Assembly: GCF_003369915.1 (NCBI RefSeq)
Contig: NC_046676.1
Span: forward strand, 19,698,001 to 19,762,000
DNA length: 64,000 nt
DNA from: Drosophila miranda
Taxonomy: Eukaryota > Arthropoda > Insecta > Diptera > Drosophilidae
Direction: 5' to 3'
The position numbers and the translations under genes are program-made. This document shows positions 13,476-24,119 of this stretch, in pieces; the stretch's first letter is position 1, and each line of letters begins with the position of its first letter. The notes under the pieces were generated by a model. The model was not told the origin of the DNA. It did not search any database and was given only the letters and a program-made list of their open reading frames with translations.

Positions 13476-16400
13476 CTAGTATCGTCCGGGGTTGTTGTTG
13501 AAATTGTTTGCCGGTGGTCGACGAAGGCGAGGACCGCGGGTGCGGGCACCGCGGGGGTGGTTGTATCCACGGTTACTGGGAGAACCATGATCTTGCATGT
13601 TGGCATTATTTTGCCACACAATGCGTGACCGATTCTGGTTCGAATTTTGATTTCCACGCGCTCCGCGAACCCTACGGTTGTTGTTTGGCAAGCCACTGCG
13701 CAACGTGCGATATCGCGTGTTGTCCGACGGGGAAGTGGCCTCGGCCTCGCGTCCCTCCTCCTTTAAAGAGAATAGATCGTGTTAAAAAGTTCATCAGCAG
13801 CGAATAGGGGATGGTATAGTTAGTAGCAAATATGGGCAAGGACTTTAACAACAACTGATGTTAGTCGCATTCCAATTATCGCATGCAGTCAGGAGTTTCA
13901 CCAACCTGAAACCACGCCATGGCTACTAGTCAGAGATGACGCTATCTTTGGTAAAAGCGCGTCCTTCTTACCTCAACACCCACTGTCTGCTTCTCACCCT
14001 CTGAGGAGACTCCATCTGTGCCCTCGTTGGCTTCAGCCGAACCGCCTTCCGCCTGATTGGGCTGGTTATCCGTTAGCTCAGACTGGCTTGTGCCTACATT
14101 TTGATCTGCAAAAGTGAACAGGCTATCTTTATATCCCAATCGAGGATGGCCTGCATATGCTTACTCTCATTTGCGAGCTGCTGGGAGTCTTCACCCTGGC
14201 CAGGGTCCAGTGTCTCCTCGGCAAAGGCTTCGTCAGCCTCACAGATATCTTCTGCTCCGCCCAAGTCACTCTCGCTTGGTTGTTTGTTGGCATCGGCAGC
14301 GTTGCTTTCGGCTGCCTCGTTTGGCTTCTGGGGTAATGTGGCTGCTGCGCCATCACCACTTGGCCCAGCACTCTCGTCGGGAGCCACCGCTGCGGTTTCA
14401 TCTACCTCTGCTGTCTCCACACGAACTGGCTGCTCACTAAAGTTGGACACTTGCGGGGAACTGACAATTTCCACGGAGCTACTGGGAAGGATTCTATTAC
14501 CGTCTGTATGAAGACATTAGTTTCCGACTTACCTCTCTGTACGCCGAGATGCTGCCGAAGATGTAGAGGCGACCGCCTGCTTCCATGGGGAGGTCTCGGC
14601 TTGTGGCAATTTTGCAGGATTCGAAGAGTCTCCACTGCCACTGGTGATAGCCTGGCTTTGGTTGTTCTCCTGGGTAGAGGCAGAGGCAGCCACTACTGCC
14701 GCACCTGCTTGGTTGTCCAGCAATTGGCTCTCCTCTTGGACCTGAAGTTGCTGCTCCTCAATATCCACCTCGTTATTGTCTTGAGGATCGGACGGCATTT
14801 CGTTCTCATCGTCCGCACCCTCGTTGTCCATGTCGTTGTCCTGCTCGTAAGAATCCTCGTAGCCCTCTTGATCGGCCTCGCCACCATCGACGGGGCCGTC
14901 ATCAGCATCCGCCAAGACATCGTCCTCATCATCAGAGTCCACCACCTGAATGTCATCCTCCTGATCTCGCTGCGACGAGGTTGGCATCTGATCTACGTCC
15001 ATCCCGGAGTCTCCAATGTGAGTGGCGGACAGCTCTTCGCTGTGCATAGGAGCACGCAGCCGCTTCATCTTCTCGGGGACCCCATCTTCTGTATTGGTGG
15101 AGTCACCTTCTACGTCGCGAGGACGTTTGATGCCAATGGATGAACAGCCAGCCTGAGTGGTGGTCACATTGCTGCTGGACGGCGTGTGTCTGCTGTGACT
15201 GCTGACTACCGTCGAGGAGCTGCTGCTGCTGCCAGAAGTGCTGGGCTGCTGGCTCTGGTTGTTCGCGTCCTGGACACTTGGCGCCGTCGGATTTGGTGTC
15301 GAGGTCGATGTCGATGTGGAAGTAGAAGTCGACGAAGAGCCCTCAACGCGTGGCGATACTAAGGCCACGACCTGCTGCTGAGACCCTCCTGCAAATAGCT
15401 GCGAATCGTTTTGCTGTGGATGCTGAACGCTTTCCGCCTCTTGGGAACTCTCGGCGGCGGAGGTGGCTCCCATCGGTGGAATGGCGGCCACCGCTACAGC
15501 CGCCGAGCTGGTCGACGGCATGTAATCTGTGTGCGAAGATGTGGGCGATGAGGAAGCCATCGACTCCAAGGCTCCACTGCCTGTGGTGTGAACCTGCTGC
15601 TGCGGGGGAACTAGGGCAGTGTTGGCCACGGCCGAGCTGCTGCCACTGGCCGATGCAGATGTGGTAGAGGTCGACGACGAGGATGTCGAAGCACTGCCCG
15701 CCGACGGCTGCTGGCTGGTGGGCAGGATGGCAGCCGTCCGGCTGTTCTGCACGGAGATAGGTCTGATGCTGGCCAAGGGTGTCTCCCCGCCACGCCAGGG
15801 GGTGACAGTAGCCGACTGCTGCACTGTGGCCGACCCCGACATGGGCTTCACATTGGCAGTGCGTGGTGATGAGGACTCTGATATATTTCCCTTCTCTGCG
15901 ACAGAGCTCGTAGAGGGCTTGGTCGACTGCTGGGAGCCCAGTTGACGCTGGAGTTGATTGATGCGCATGTGCAGCGCCTCGTTCTCGCGAGTGAGCCGCA
16001 AGTTGACCTCCTTGTTTGCGGCAATATTCTCCTGCAGCTCCTTCTCCAGGCGGGCGACGGTCTCGTCGTATTGGGTCTTGTTGCTGGCGAGGGTAGCCTC
16101 CTGATTGACCAGATCCGTTCTGGCCACTGTAAGGTCTTGAATGAGCTTGTCCACCTTTACCTTGTGATCCTGACGGGCGGCATTGGAATCGGTTTCGGGC
16201 TCAGTCAGGCGTTTCTTGAGAGCATCGTTTTCAGTGGTCACCTTCTCCAGCTCCTCCTTGGCGGCTCTATACTGGTTGCCAACTTCTTCCAGCTCGGAGC
16301 GAACCTTCTCCAGGTCGGCACTGATGTCGGCTCCCCCCTGTTGCGCCTGGAGAGTCACGTAGCTATCCCTGTAGCGCTTGGCCACCTTACGCAAGGCCAA

Positions 16401-19400
16401 CTCCTTGCTGTCCTTATCCTGCAGAGCCTTCTCCTTCGTCTCCAGGTCATCGGTGGCCTTCAGCAGTTCCTCTTCCTTCTGCAACAGTCGGTTCTTCAGC
16501 TCCATGATGTCCTGCGACTGGCGTGTGTTTGTCTGCCGGAGATTTATGGACTCCTCCATCTGCTTCTTGCGGGCCTCGTCCAGGGCTTGTACTTTTCCTG
16601 TCAGCGCTGGCAGCTCTGACCTCAGGGAGCCAATCTCTTCGTTTTGTTTCTTGCTAAGTTCCCTTTCAGCCGTGAGCTGCTTGGCCAGGCTCTCGCGCTC
16701 TGTCTGAATCCGCTTGAACTCCTCTGGATTGCGATTGCTCTTCTCCACCAAGACATTGGCTCGCTGACGCCATTTGACGGCCTCGGTGCGCAGCGAGGTG
16801 TTCTCCAAATTGAGTTCTTCGATCTTCGATGTTAGCTCCTTGTTGCCGCATTGAAGCGGGAACAGTTCCTTTTCCAAACTCTGGATGCGGCTAGTCAGCT
16901 CCGTCACGCGCTGTGTGAGACTGTTTCGCTCCTCTCGCAGGATGCGATTGCTATCTGTGATGGCGTTCAGGGTCTCGATCTTGCGCAACACCTCGGCGTG
17001 CTTAGAGGTCGAAACCACGTCGGTCTGGTTCCTGGAGCGTTCCTGGTTTAGACAGGCATTCAGCTCGTCCACCTTCTTCTGCTGAATGGTGAGCTCCGAC
17101 GCTAGGCGTGCATTCTCAGCCTTTACAATGTCCAGCTTTGCCACACATAGATCCTTCTCGTGGCGCAGGAACTTAATGATCTTCAGAAGCTGCTCGTTGC
17201 TGCGGATCTCTTCTTCAGCCATGCCGGAAATGTTGAGACTTTGGTCGGCATCCATAGCCAGAGATTCGTTAAGAATGGAGCTGTTCTGACCCTGACCCGA
17301 ACCCGACTGACTCAAGGCCGTCAGCTTTGTGGCCAGTGCTTCAATCTGATCGTGCAAAGTCGCATTCAGAGCATTCAAGTCGGCCACGCGCCTGTCCGAC
17401 TCCTCTTTCTCCTTCTCCAGAAGGCTCTGGGCCTCGGCGTTCGACTTGACCAGCGCGTCGTGGGCGGCCTGCAGCGATTCCCGTCCCGTCTTCAGCTGGT
17501 TTAGCTCGTCCCTCAATTTGAAGTTGTCAGTCTTCAGACTGGTAAGGTCTTGGATGTCGGTGGAGTGCAAGACCATTTCGTGGGCATACTTTACTTCCAC
17601 TTCGTGCAGCGACTCGGCCAGCGTCGTGTTCTCAGATCGCAGAGTGCGGATTGTGCGACCCGATTCGGTGAGCTTCTCAAGAACAGTCTTCAGCTCATCC
17701 TGGGAGGCCTTGACCTGATCTGTCTGGTTTATGGTCCTGCTCTGTTCGGTGACATTCGAGAGCATGGCCTCGGCCTCCAGTTCGTCGATGCGTGCCCTGA
17801 GCTCGCCCTCGGCGTTCTTCCATTTCTTCATCTCATCCTCGTGATTGGCCACCATCTCGGAGTGCAGCTCGTGCAGGCGCTTGACTTCGGCCTCGGCAGT
17901 CTGTGACATCTTGTAGAACTGCTCGCCATGCGCCCGCAACGAGGCCAGCTCGTTCTTGAGCGATTCAATCTCAACCGCAGCCTGGTTGTACTTGAGCTCG
18001 AATTCTCGGGCCCTTTTGTTGGCTGCCGTTACGGGATTCTCATTCATCGAGGGCGTCAGGCTCTCCTGCAGTTTCTTGCTCAGATCGTTCACCTGAATCG
18101 TCTTTTGGGCAAGCTCCTCGCGGACACTTACGAGCTCTGCTTTCCACTTCTCGGCTTGCTGCTTCTCTTCGTCCTTCAGCTTGATGGCAGTCTCGGTTTG
18201 GCGCTTGAACTCGTTGACAGTCTCTTGGAATTTTTCCTGCTCCTCCTGCTGGTGACGTCGCTGGGCAGCCAGCTCTCGAGCTGCATCACCTAGCCTCTGC
18301 TCGAGGCGCAAGCGTCCCTCAGTCTCAGATCTCTCGAGGTTGGACTTGATAAACTCCAAATTGTTGAGCAAAAGCGACTGGCTTTGGTGATCACGACGGA
18401 AGCTCTCCTTCTCGATCTGCAGGCGGGCGGACGTGTCCTTTAATGAGCGGTTCTCCTGCCGCAGATTGTAGGCCTCTGCTTCGGCGGCAGCCGACTTTTT
18501 GTGGGCCGCCAGTGTTTCATCCTTGAGTAGGTGCATGGTCTGCTCGTGCTTGATGATAGTCTTTTCGTAGTTCCTGTTTCGATCCTCAAGGGCCGATATC
18601 TGCTTTTTGAACGCCTCAATGTTCCTGTTTAGTATATCGATCTGCTCTTTCTGGAAATCTGTGGCATTCAGCAGCTTGCAGTTGTTGGATGTCAGCTCGC
18701 GAACTTCCTTGCGCATCGAATCGAACTGTTCCTGGGCCAGAGCGTCGTTCTTTCGCTTCTCGCTAGTGTAGTATTCGTAATTCTCCTTAAGCGATGCGTA
18801 TTTGTTGCTCTCCTCCACCAACTGCCTTTCCAGACTGTGTATGCGCTGCTCCAGCTTCCCGACCTCTTCCTTAGTGTGTTCTGCGGCCTTTGCCGACGTG
18901 TTCAGAGTACTAGATTCGCTAACATCCATATCCGCAGCCGAATCATCCAGATTGACGGTCTGACGACCCTGTCTCTTTTGGGCAGCAAAGAAATACTTCT
19001 GGTAGCGCTCACACTTGGAGCTTAAAAGATTAAGCGCATTGTTCTTCTCCGTGAGCTGCTCTTCCAGCAGGGAACACCTTTCTTGGGCCCTCTTGCCACG
19101 CTCTTTGTCCATTTGCAACATTTCCGTATTCCTTTCTTTTTCTTGCTCATCTATTGTCTGCGATAGCTGGCGCGTCAAGTGCAAGAGTTTCTGGTTCTGT
19201 GCCTGCAATTCGACGATCGAATCAAAGGTGACTAGGTGATCGGTAATGACGTCAAAATTATTTGATTGGCTCGTGCTATCTCCCGACCTGTTGTGATTTA
19301 CGTGGGGGACTCCTGCACGCAGGCAATTCAGCTCGTCCAGCAGCGAGCACACCTGCCGGCCGAGGTCCTTCGTTGATTTTTCCAGCAGATGGTTATTCTT

Positions 19401-20889
19401 TGTGATGGATTTCAAGTCGAAGGTTACCCTCTCCAGTTTCTCCTCGAGGAATTGTTTCTTCTCAAATAGTGCATTACGCTCCGGGATTATATGGTCGTAG
19501 GCTTCTTTCAAATTTTCGAAATCAATACGCAGCTGCTCAATCTCAGGGGCACGCTCTTGGATCTCCTTATACATGGACTCGATGTGCAGCTTCATTTTGG
19601 ACTTATCGAGATTCGCTAGCTCCAGCTCGTCGAGGGCCTTGACATACTTCAAGTACAGTTCGGTGATCGTGAAGTCGGGATGGATCACCCGACTGGCAAC
19701 AGCCGCACTCGGAGACAACTTGCAGATTGCCTCCTCCAGACCTCGACCCTTGGACTGAGCCAGTAAGCGATTTGCCTCGGAGATTTCCCTTCTTAAATCC
19801 GTTATTGTTGCATCGCGTTCTGCTAGCTCAGAGCTGTGCTGCTGCTTTGTGGAACTCAGCTCGGCCTCTACCTTGTCGTGCTGCTCAGTCACTTCGCTCA
19901 GCATGCGCTTCATCTCGGCGATGCCCTGCAATAGCTCGTTCTTGTCCGCCTGATTCTGATCCTCTGTGCTCTTGTAAATTTCAAAGAGCTTGTTCTTGGC
20001 ATCGAGCTCGTTCTTTAAGGTGGCAACGTACTTTTCTGATGCCATGGACTGCTTGTAGGCGTTGCTGGTCAACTCCCCTATCTTCTCGTTCAACTGGCCA
20101 ACGGCCTCCACGACCTGGGCATGCTCGGCCTGCAGTATTTGAAGTGCATCGCACTTCTCCCTCAGACTGTTCTCCAGCTGGATTGTGTTAAAGGAGTTCT
20201 CTCTGCGGATGTTCTGCAGCTCGCTGTTGTTGCGGTTAAGATCGCTGTTGAGCAACCGAATCTCATTTTGCAGCATGATACGCTCGTTCTCGATACGCTG
20301 CTCCTTCGACTGTAGAGCCACCTCTTTGCTTTGGATCTCGTCTACGCGCGCAATGGCTTCGCATTTGGCAGAGATGGCGTTGCTCAACTGCTGACGGTAG
20401 CTGTGCAGATCCTCTTTCAGACGTTCTAGCTCCGCATTCTGACGTTCTATCAACGTCAATAGCGAGTCACGCTCCCCAATTATACTGTTCTTCTCCTGCC
20501 TGAAGGAGGACGCGATTTGCTCGTTGCTTCGGACAGTCTCCAGCAGATGATCACGCTCTGCGGAAACTTGGTCCAGCTGGGTGCGCAGCTCATTGACATT
20601 TTGATCGAAATTCGACAACTTCACCTTATAATCCTCGACCGCGTTCTGCAACTCCTCCCGCTGTTGTTCAGATTCGGCTAAGGAGAAAAAGATTTAATGG
20701 AAATTAACATATGCTTGTATAGCTGCTAAACAACTCACTGAGCCGGTGGGCAGCAGCGCGTTCTTTGCAATATTCCCCGAAGAACTGGTCAATATATGAC
20801 TGCAGTTTTGTCTGCATGCCGGCTGGCAATTGCTCCAGCTCGTCCCGAGCAAACACATTTGCTAATCTCTGTGGACCACTGAGATCCAT
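13476..20889 (-). CDS. Mtor: Megator, nuclear-basket nucleoporin (Tpr homologue)
   Basis: Tpr family coiled-coil protein of the nuclear pore basket. In flies it also acts in the spindle matrix, the spindle checkpoint and chromatin/dosage-compensation contacts. Exons are 20889-20739, 20677-14533, 14493-14165, 14105-13972 and 13760-13476: 7044 nt, 2347 residues, matching the family length of about 2350. Residues up to about 1625 are nearly continuous heptad coiled coil. Next come a Ser/Thr-rich linker with the Tpr-like segment TPLASIRPISVQNSR, low-complexity Ser/Thr and Gln stretches, an acidic region (DSDDEDDVLADADDG, about 1965) and an Arg/Asn-rich tail. Exon 3 must use the acceptor before 14493, because the alternative at 14503 gives an immediate stop. 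The first exon is divergent compared with two upstream copies of the same exon. This may be the sole orthologue or an extra paralogue. Confidence 0.93.
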
Positions 20890-21340
20890 GCTGACGACTA
20901 TTTTACTAGCTTTTGTTAGTTAGATTTATTGAAAAATTTTTTTTTAGCGAAAAAACAAAAAAAAAACTCCGCTCGCGTCTGTCAAATTTCAGTGTAACCC
21001 CCGCAGCAGAAAAATACCAAAACTCGTAGGCATTGTGCAAAAAGCCGGAAAGACGCTATATAGAAGCAATATAAATGCATTCTTATGAATAAATATTAAA
21101 ACAAAAATGCATACGTATGCTAGTAGGCATTGCCTACGCATATGCACTAACTTTAACCCACTCTGAATTGATTTTGGCAATATCATCCATTTTTGTTGAG
21201 TCACACAGCCCCAGACTTTTGGCTAGCCGCCGGCAAACCTCCCCCAGTGCTTTGCAAAATTCGAACCAATGTCATCGGCAACCATTGTAAATGTTTAAAC
21301 ATACAATATGCATTCTCGTTTTTCCGAATGCTACACTTAC

Positions 21341-21491
21341 CTAAACGATTAGCCGCCGCACGATTCTTGCAGTACTCATCTGCAAACTTTTCAATGTACC
21401 CCGACAACTTCTTTTGCAAGTTCTCCGGCACGAGATTTAACTCGTCGGGTTCAAGTATGCGGTCCAACGATTGTGGACCGCACAGATCCAT
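21341..21491 (-). other. Megator first-exon homologue A (alternative first exon or relic)
   Basis: ATG at 21491, 151 nt, phase-1 GTAAGT donor at 21340. Length and phase are exactly those of the annotated Megator exon 1 (20889-20739). It encodes MDLCGPQSLDRILEPDEL through KNRAAANRL-G and shares about 27 of 50 residues with the downstream exon 1. As I remember the D. melanogaster N-terminus, this copy is closer to it than the downstream exon is. Spliced to 20677 it would read NRLAESEQ in frame. An in-frame upstream ATG at 21527 would add 12 residues. It is open, with no stop. Confidence 0.75.
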
Positions 21492-21596
21492 TTTCGCAGT
21501 GGATGTTTGTTTAATAAATGCACTCAAACTACACTTTCTTGATGGAAAATAAATAAAATTACCTTCGTGACAAGCCGGACAGCGAAAAATGGAGTG

Positions 21597-21700
21597 ACCA
21601 TCAAAAATATATCGAAATATGCCGTGTTACCATCAGAAATATACCAAAATACACCGTCTTATTTTAAAAATATATCGTAAATATACTGACGAATTCAAGT
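21597..21700 (+). repeat. ATATACC-rich repeat, copy 2 (tandem partner at 22402-22500)
   Basis: Blocks CCATCAGAAATATACC, CACCGTCTTATTTTAAAAA and CGTAAATATACTGACG in the same order as the other family members. It was duplicated with the 805-bp unit, which accounts for the copy at 22402-22500. Confidence 0.65.
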
Positions 21701-22145
21701 TCAATTTTACATATTCCTATTTCCTATTGCAATTTTGCAAAAATTTTTTAAGCGAAAAAACAAAAAAAAAACTCCGCTCGCGTCTGTCAAATTTCAGTGT
21801 AACCCCCGCAGCAGAAAAATACCAAAACTCGTAGGCATTGTGCAAAAAGCCGGAAAGACGCTATATAGAAGCAATATAAATGCATTCTTATGAATAAATA
21901 TTAAAACAAAAATGCATACGTATGCTAGTAGGCATTGCCTACGCATATGCACTAACTTTAACCCACTCTGAATTGATTTTGGCTATATCATCCATTTTTG
22001 TTGAGTCACACAGCCCCAGACTTTTGGCTAGCCGCCGGCAAACCTCCCCCAGTGCTTTGCAAAATTCGAACCAATGTCATCGGCAACCATTGTAAATGTT
22101 TAAACATACAATATGCATTCTCGTTTTTCCGAATGCTACACTTAC

Positions 22146-22296
22146 CTAAACGATTAGCCGCCGCACGATTCTTGCAGTACTCATCTGCAAACTTTTCAAT
22201 GTACCCCGACAACTTCTTTTGCAAGTTCTCCGGCACGAGATTTAACTCGTCGGGTTCAAGTATGCGGTCCAACGATTGTGGACCGCACAGATCCAT
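22146..22296 (-). other. Megator first-exon homologue B (tandem copy of A)
   Basis: Same 151-nt open exon as the copy at 21341-21491, displaced by 805 bp. It has the same ATG (22296), the same phase-1 GTAAGT donor and an identical predicted peptide. Its presence makes three potential first exons in series for the one downstream Megator body. Confidence 0.75.
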
Positions 22297-22522
22297 TTTC
22301 GCAGTGGATGTTTGTTTAATAAATGCACTCAAACTACACTTTCTTGATGGAAAATAAATAAAATTACCTTCGTGACAAGCCGGACAGCGAAAAATGGAGT
22401 GACCATCAGAAATATATCGAAATATGCCGTGTTACCATCAGAAATATACCAAAATACACCGTCTTATTTTAAAAATATACCGTAAATATACTGACGAATT
22501 CAAGTTCAATTTTACATATTCC

Positions 22523-22652
22523 TAGCAATATATCACATTTAGCCATGCCCACATTATTTTATACGATTGATGAATCAATTCTATACATGATTGGCCTATT
22601 CGAAATACTTGCTTTTATTGCATTTCTATATAACATTGAAAATTAAATTAAT
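22523..22652 (+). repeat. Direct repeat, partner at 23642-23777
   Basis: Both copies contain ATATCACATTTAGCC, ATGCCCACAT, TTTTATACGATT and GCTTTTATTG...TTTCTATATAAC in order with scattered changes. Each follows an ATATACC repeat, so the two form one composite repeat. The copies flank the MITE-like element at 22681-23474. Confidence 0.7.
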
Positions 22653-22680
22653 GTCAGCGATGTTTTTTGAACTAGAGTGA

Positions 22681-23474
22681 TAGTGATGTAAAAAAACATC
22701 GATCATCGATGTTTTTCTGCCGATGTTAACTGATATTCTGATGTTTTTGCTGATACCGATGTTGAGTGATGCATCGATGTTTTGCAAAACATCGGTAGCT
22801 TAATTTCATATCATTGCGTATTTGTCTTTTGAAAGCAGCAACACAGCAATGCCATAAGTAAGTAAACATATTTGACTTAAAATCAAATCAAAAATAGAAT
22901 AAAATAAAATAGAATCAAATTTACTATAGATGGTATACATTTGTTTAAATATGAAACTGCGAACGCCGTTAACATCATTCGAAGGCAACCCGTTGTGTGT
23001 TTGGGAAGGTATGAAGAGTACTGTTCAGTCACAAACATATACCTTATTAAGATTACAGAATATACAGTACAATCTCACACACAAAAACTCATAGATACAA
23101 TTGTCCATGTCACGTCATGTGAATGAATATGACGACACGAAAATTACATTAGCAACTAAGAATAGACAATTTCACTTGTAAACTCGAACCCACCAAAAAG
23201 GATGAAGCAATAAACTATGTACTTTGTTGCTGCCAAATACCTAAGTAAATGCACTGAAATGTAACCCCCGCACAGAGTGCACCCTATCTAAAAATACACT
23301 CACATGGAGCCTGGCGTTCCTTCCCATACAATAAGAGAAAGGGAAGTTTTGAAACATCGGTCATACATCGATGCATCGAAGAATAATCCGATGTATCAAT
23401 CCAACATCGATGTTTGATTTTGACAACATCGATGGACATCGACATCGATGTTTTCATTCAAATTTACATCACTA
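22681..23474. mobile_element. MITE-like element with CATCGATG-rich inverted ends (hAT-like)
   Basis: The left end reads TAGTGATGTAAA and the right end is its inverse (ending TTTACATCACTA at 23474). Both ends are packed with AACATCGATG-type subterminal repeats in inverted arrangement (22695-22800 and 23353-23455). The roughly 550-bp interior has no transposase. The flanks show no convincing 8-bp duplication. The architecture is that of a non-autonomous hAT element, but the family is inferred. Confidence 0.65.
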
Positions 23475-23523
23475 GTTTGCGTACTTCTTGTTCAGTGTGA
23501 CCGCGGATTTAGCGATAGAACAT

Positions 23524-23610
23524 ACCGTCCGACCCTCAAAAATATACCAAAGATACCGCCTCGTTTTAAAAACATACCGTAAATATACTGTCGAATTCAA
23601 GTTCTACTAT
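23524..23610 (+). repeat. ATATACC-rich repeat, copy 4
   Basis: CATACCGTCCGACCCTCA, ATATACCAAAGATACCG, TTTTAAAAACATACCG and TAAATATACTGTCGAATTC in the family order. A further degenerate cluster of ATATACC words follows at about 23795-23875. Confidence 0.65.
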
Positions 23611-23938
23611 ACATATTCGTCGTTTTTGATATTCCGTTGAATATTACTAGCTATATATCACATTTAGCCATGCCCACATAATTTTATACGATTCATGAAT
23701 AATTTTTCTACTTGACTTAAACACCAGCTTTTATTGGATTTCTATATAACGTTTAAAATGAAATTTAATAGATTGATGAAATTGACAAAATATACCATTA
23801 TATATCGTAAATATACCGTCGGTTCAATTTTGACCTCAAAATATACCGAAAAGTATTACAAATACCGTATACGGTCGATACTCGTGATTGCAGTGCTGTA
23901 AAATGTAAAACGCTAAAGTGACTATCTGGCAGCACTAA

Positions 23939-23951
23939 TTTCCGCGCCAAA
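23939..23951. promoter_or_regulatory. Perfect palindromic E2F-type site (TTTCCGCGCCAAA)
   Basis: TTTCCGCGC overlapped by GCGCCAAA gives the consensus E2F/DP half-site on both strands. It lies at the 3' end of an open reading frame on the minus strand (24113-23922, 63 codons, no recognised domain). It may be chance, a promoter for a divergent transcript, or part of a gene fragment. Confidence 0.4.
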
Positions 23952-24119
23952 TTCAAAATCTTTGAGTATTCTTATGAAACTTGAATGTTTCTTGGACATA
24001 GATACGTTATCCAACTGAAGGGTTGTAAATAGAGCTCTTGTGTTGCCTTCTGATGAAGTACATTGTCTAAGTAAATCATACCTACCGCATTTGCTGTTGC
24101 AAGCATTGCACACAACTAC

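Larger units (their letters stand above)
10278..17318. repeat. Tandem duplication: RpS23 3' UTR plus 3' half of Megator
   Basis: Unit 1 (10278-13246) and unit 2 (13256-17318) align from the RpS23 3' UTR into Megator exon 2 with very few substitutions, so the event is young. Relative to unit 2, unit 1 lacks 15 bp in the last exon and 1090 bp (15346-16435 of unit 2, replaced by 5 bp at 12359-12363). It also has one extra GTCGAT hexamer near 12312-12329. Nine bases of filler (13247-13255) separate the units. Confidence 0.93.
20946..22524. repeat. 805-bp tandem duplication upstream of Megator
   Basis: 20946-21719 and 21751-22524 are nearly identical, with scattered single-base differences, and offset by 805 bp. 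A 31-bp AT-rich junction separates them. Each unit holds a first-exon copy, its upstream region and an ATATACC repeat. Confidence 0.93.

Noticed and set aside
15942..16619. 225-codon plus-strand frame resembling a Leu-rich protein
   Set aside because: Antisense shadow of the Megator coiled coil (CTG/CAG codon mirror). It has no independent support.
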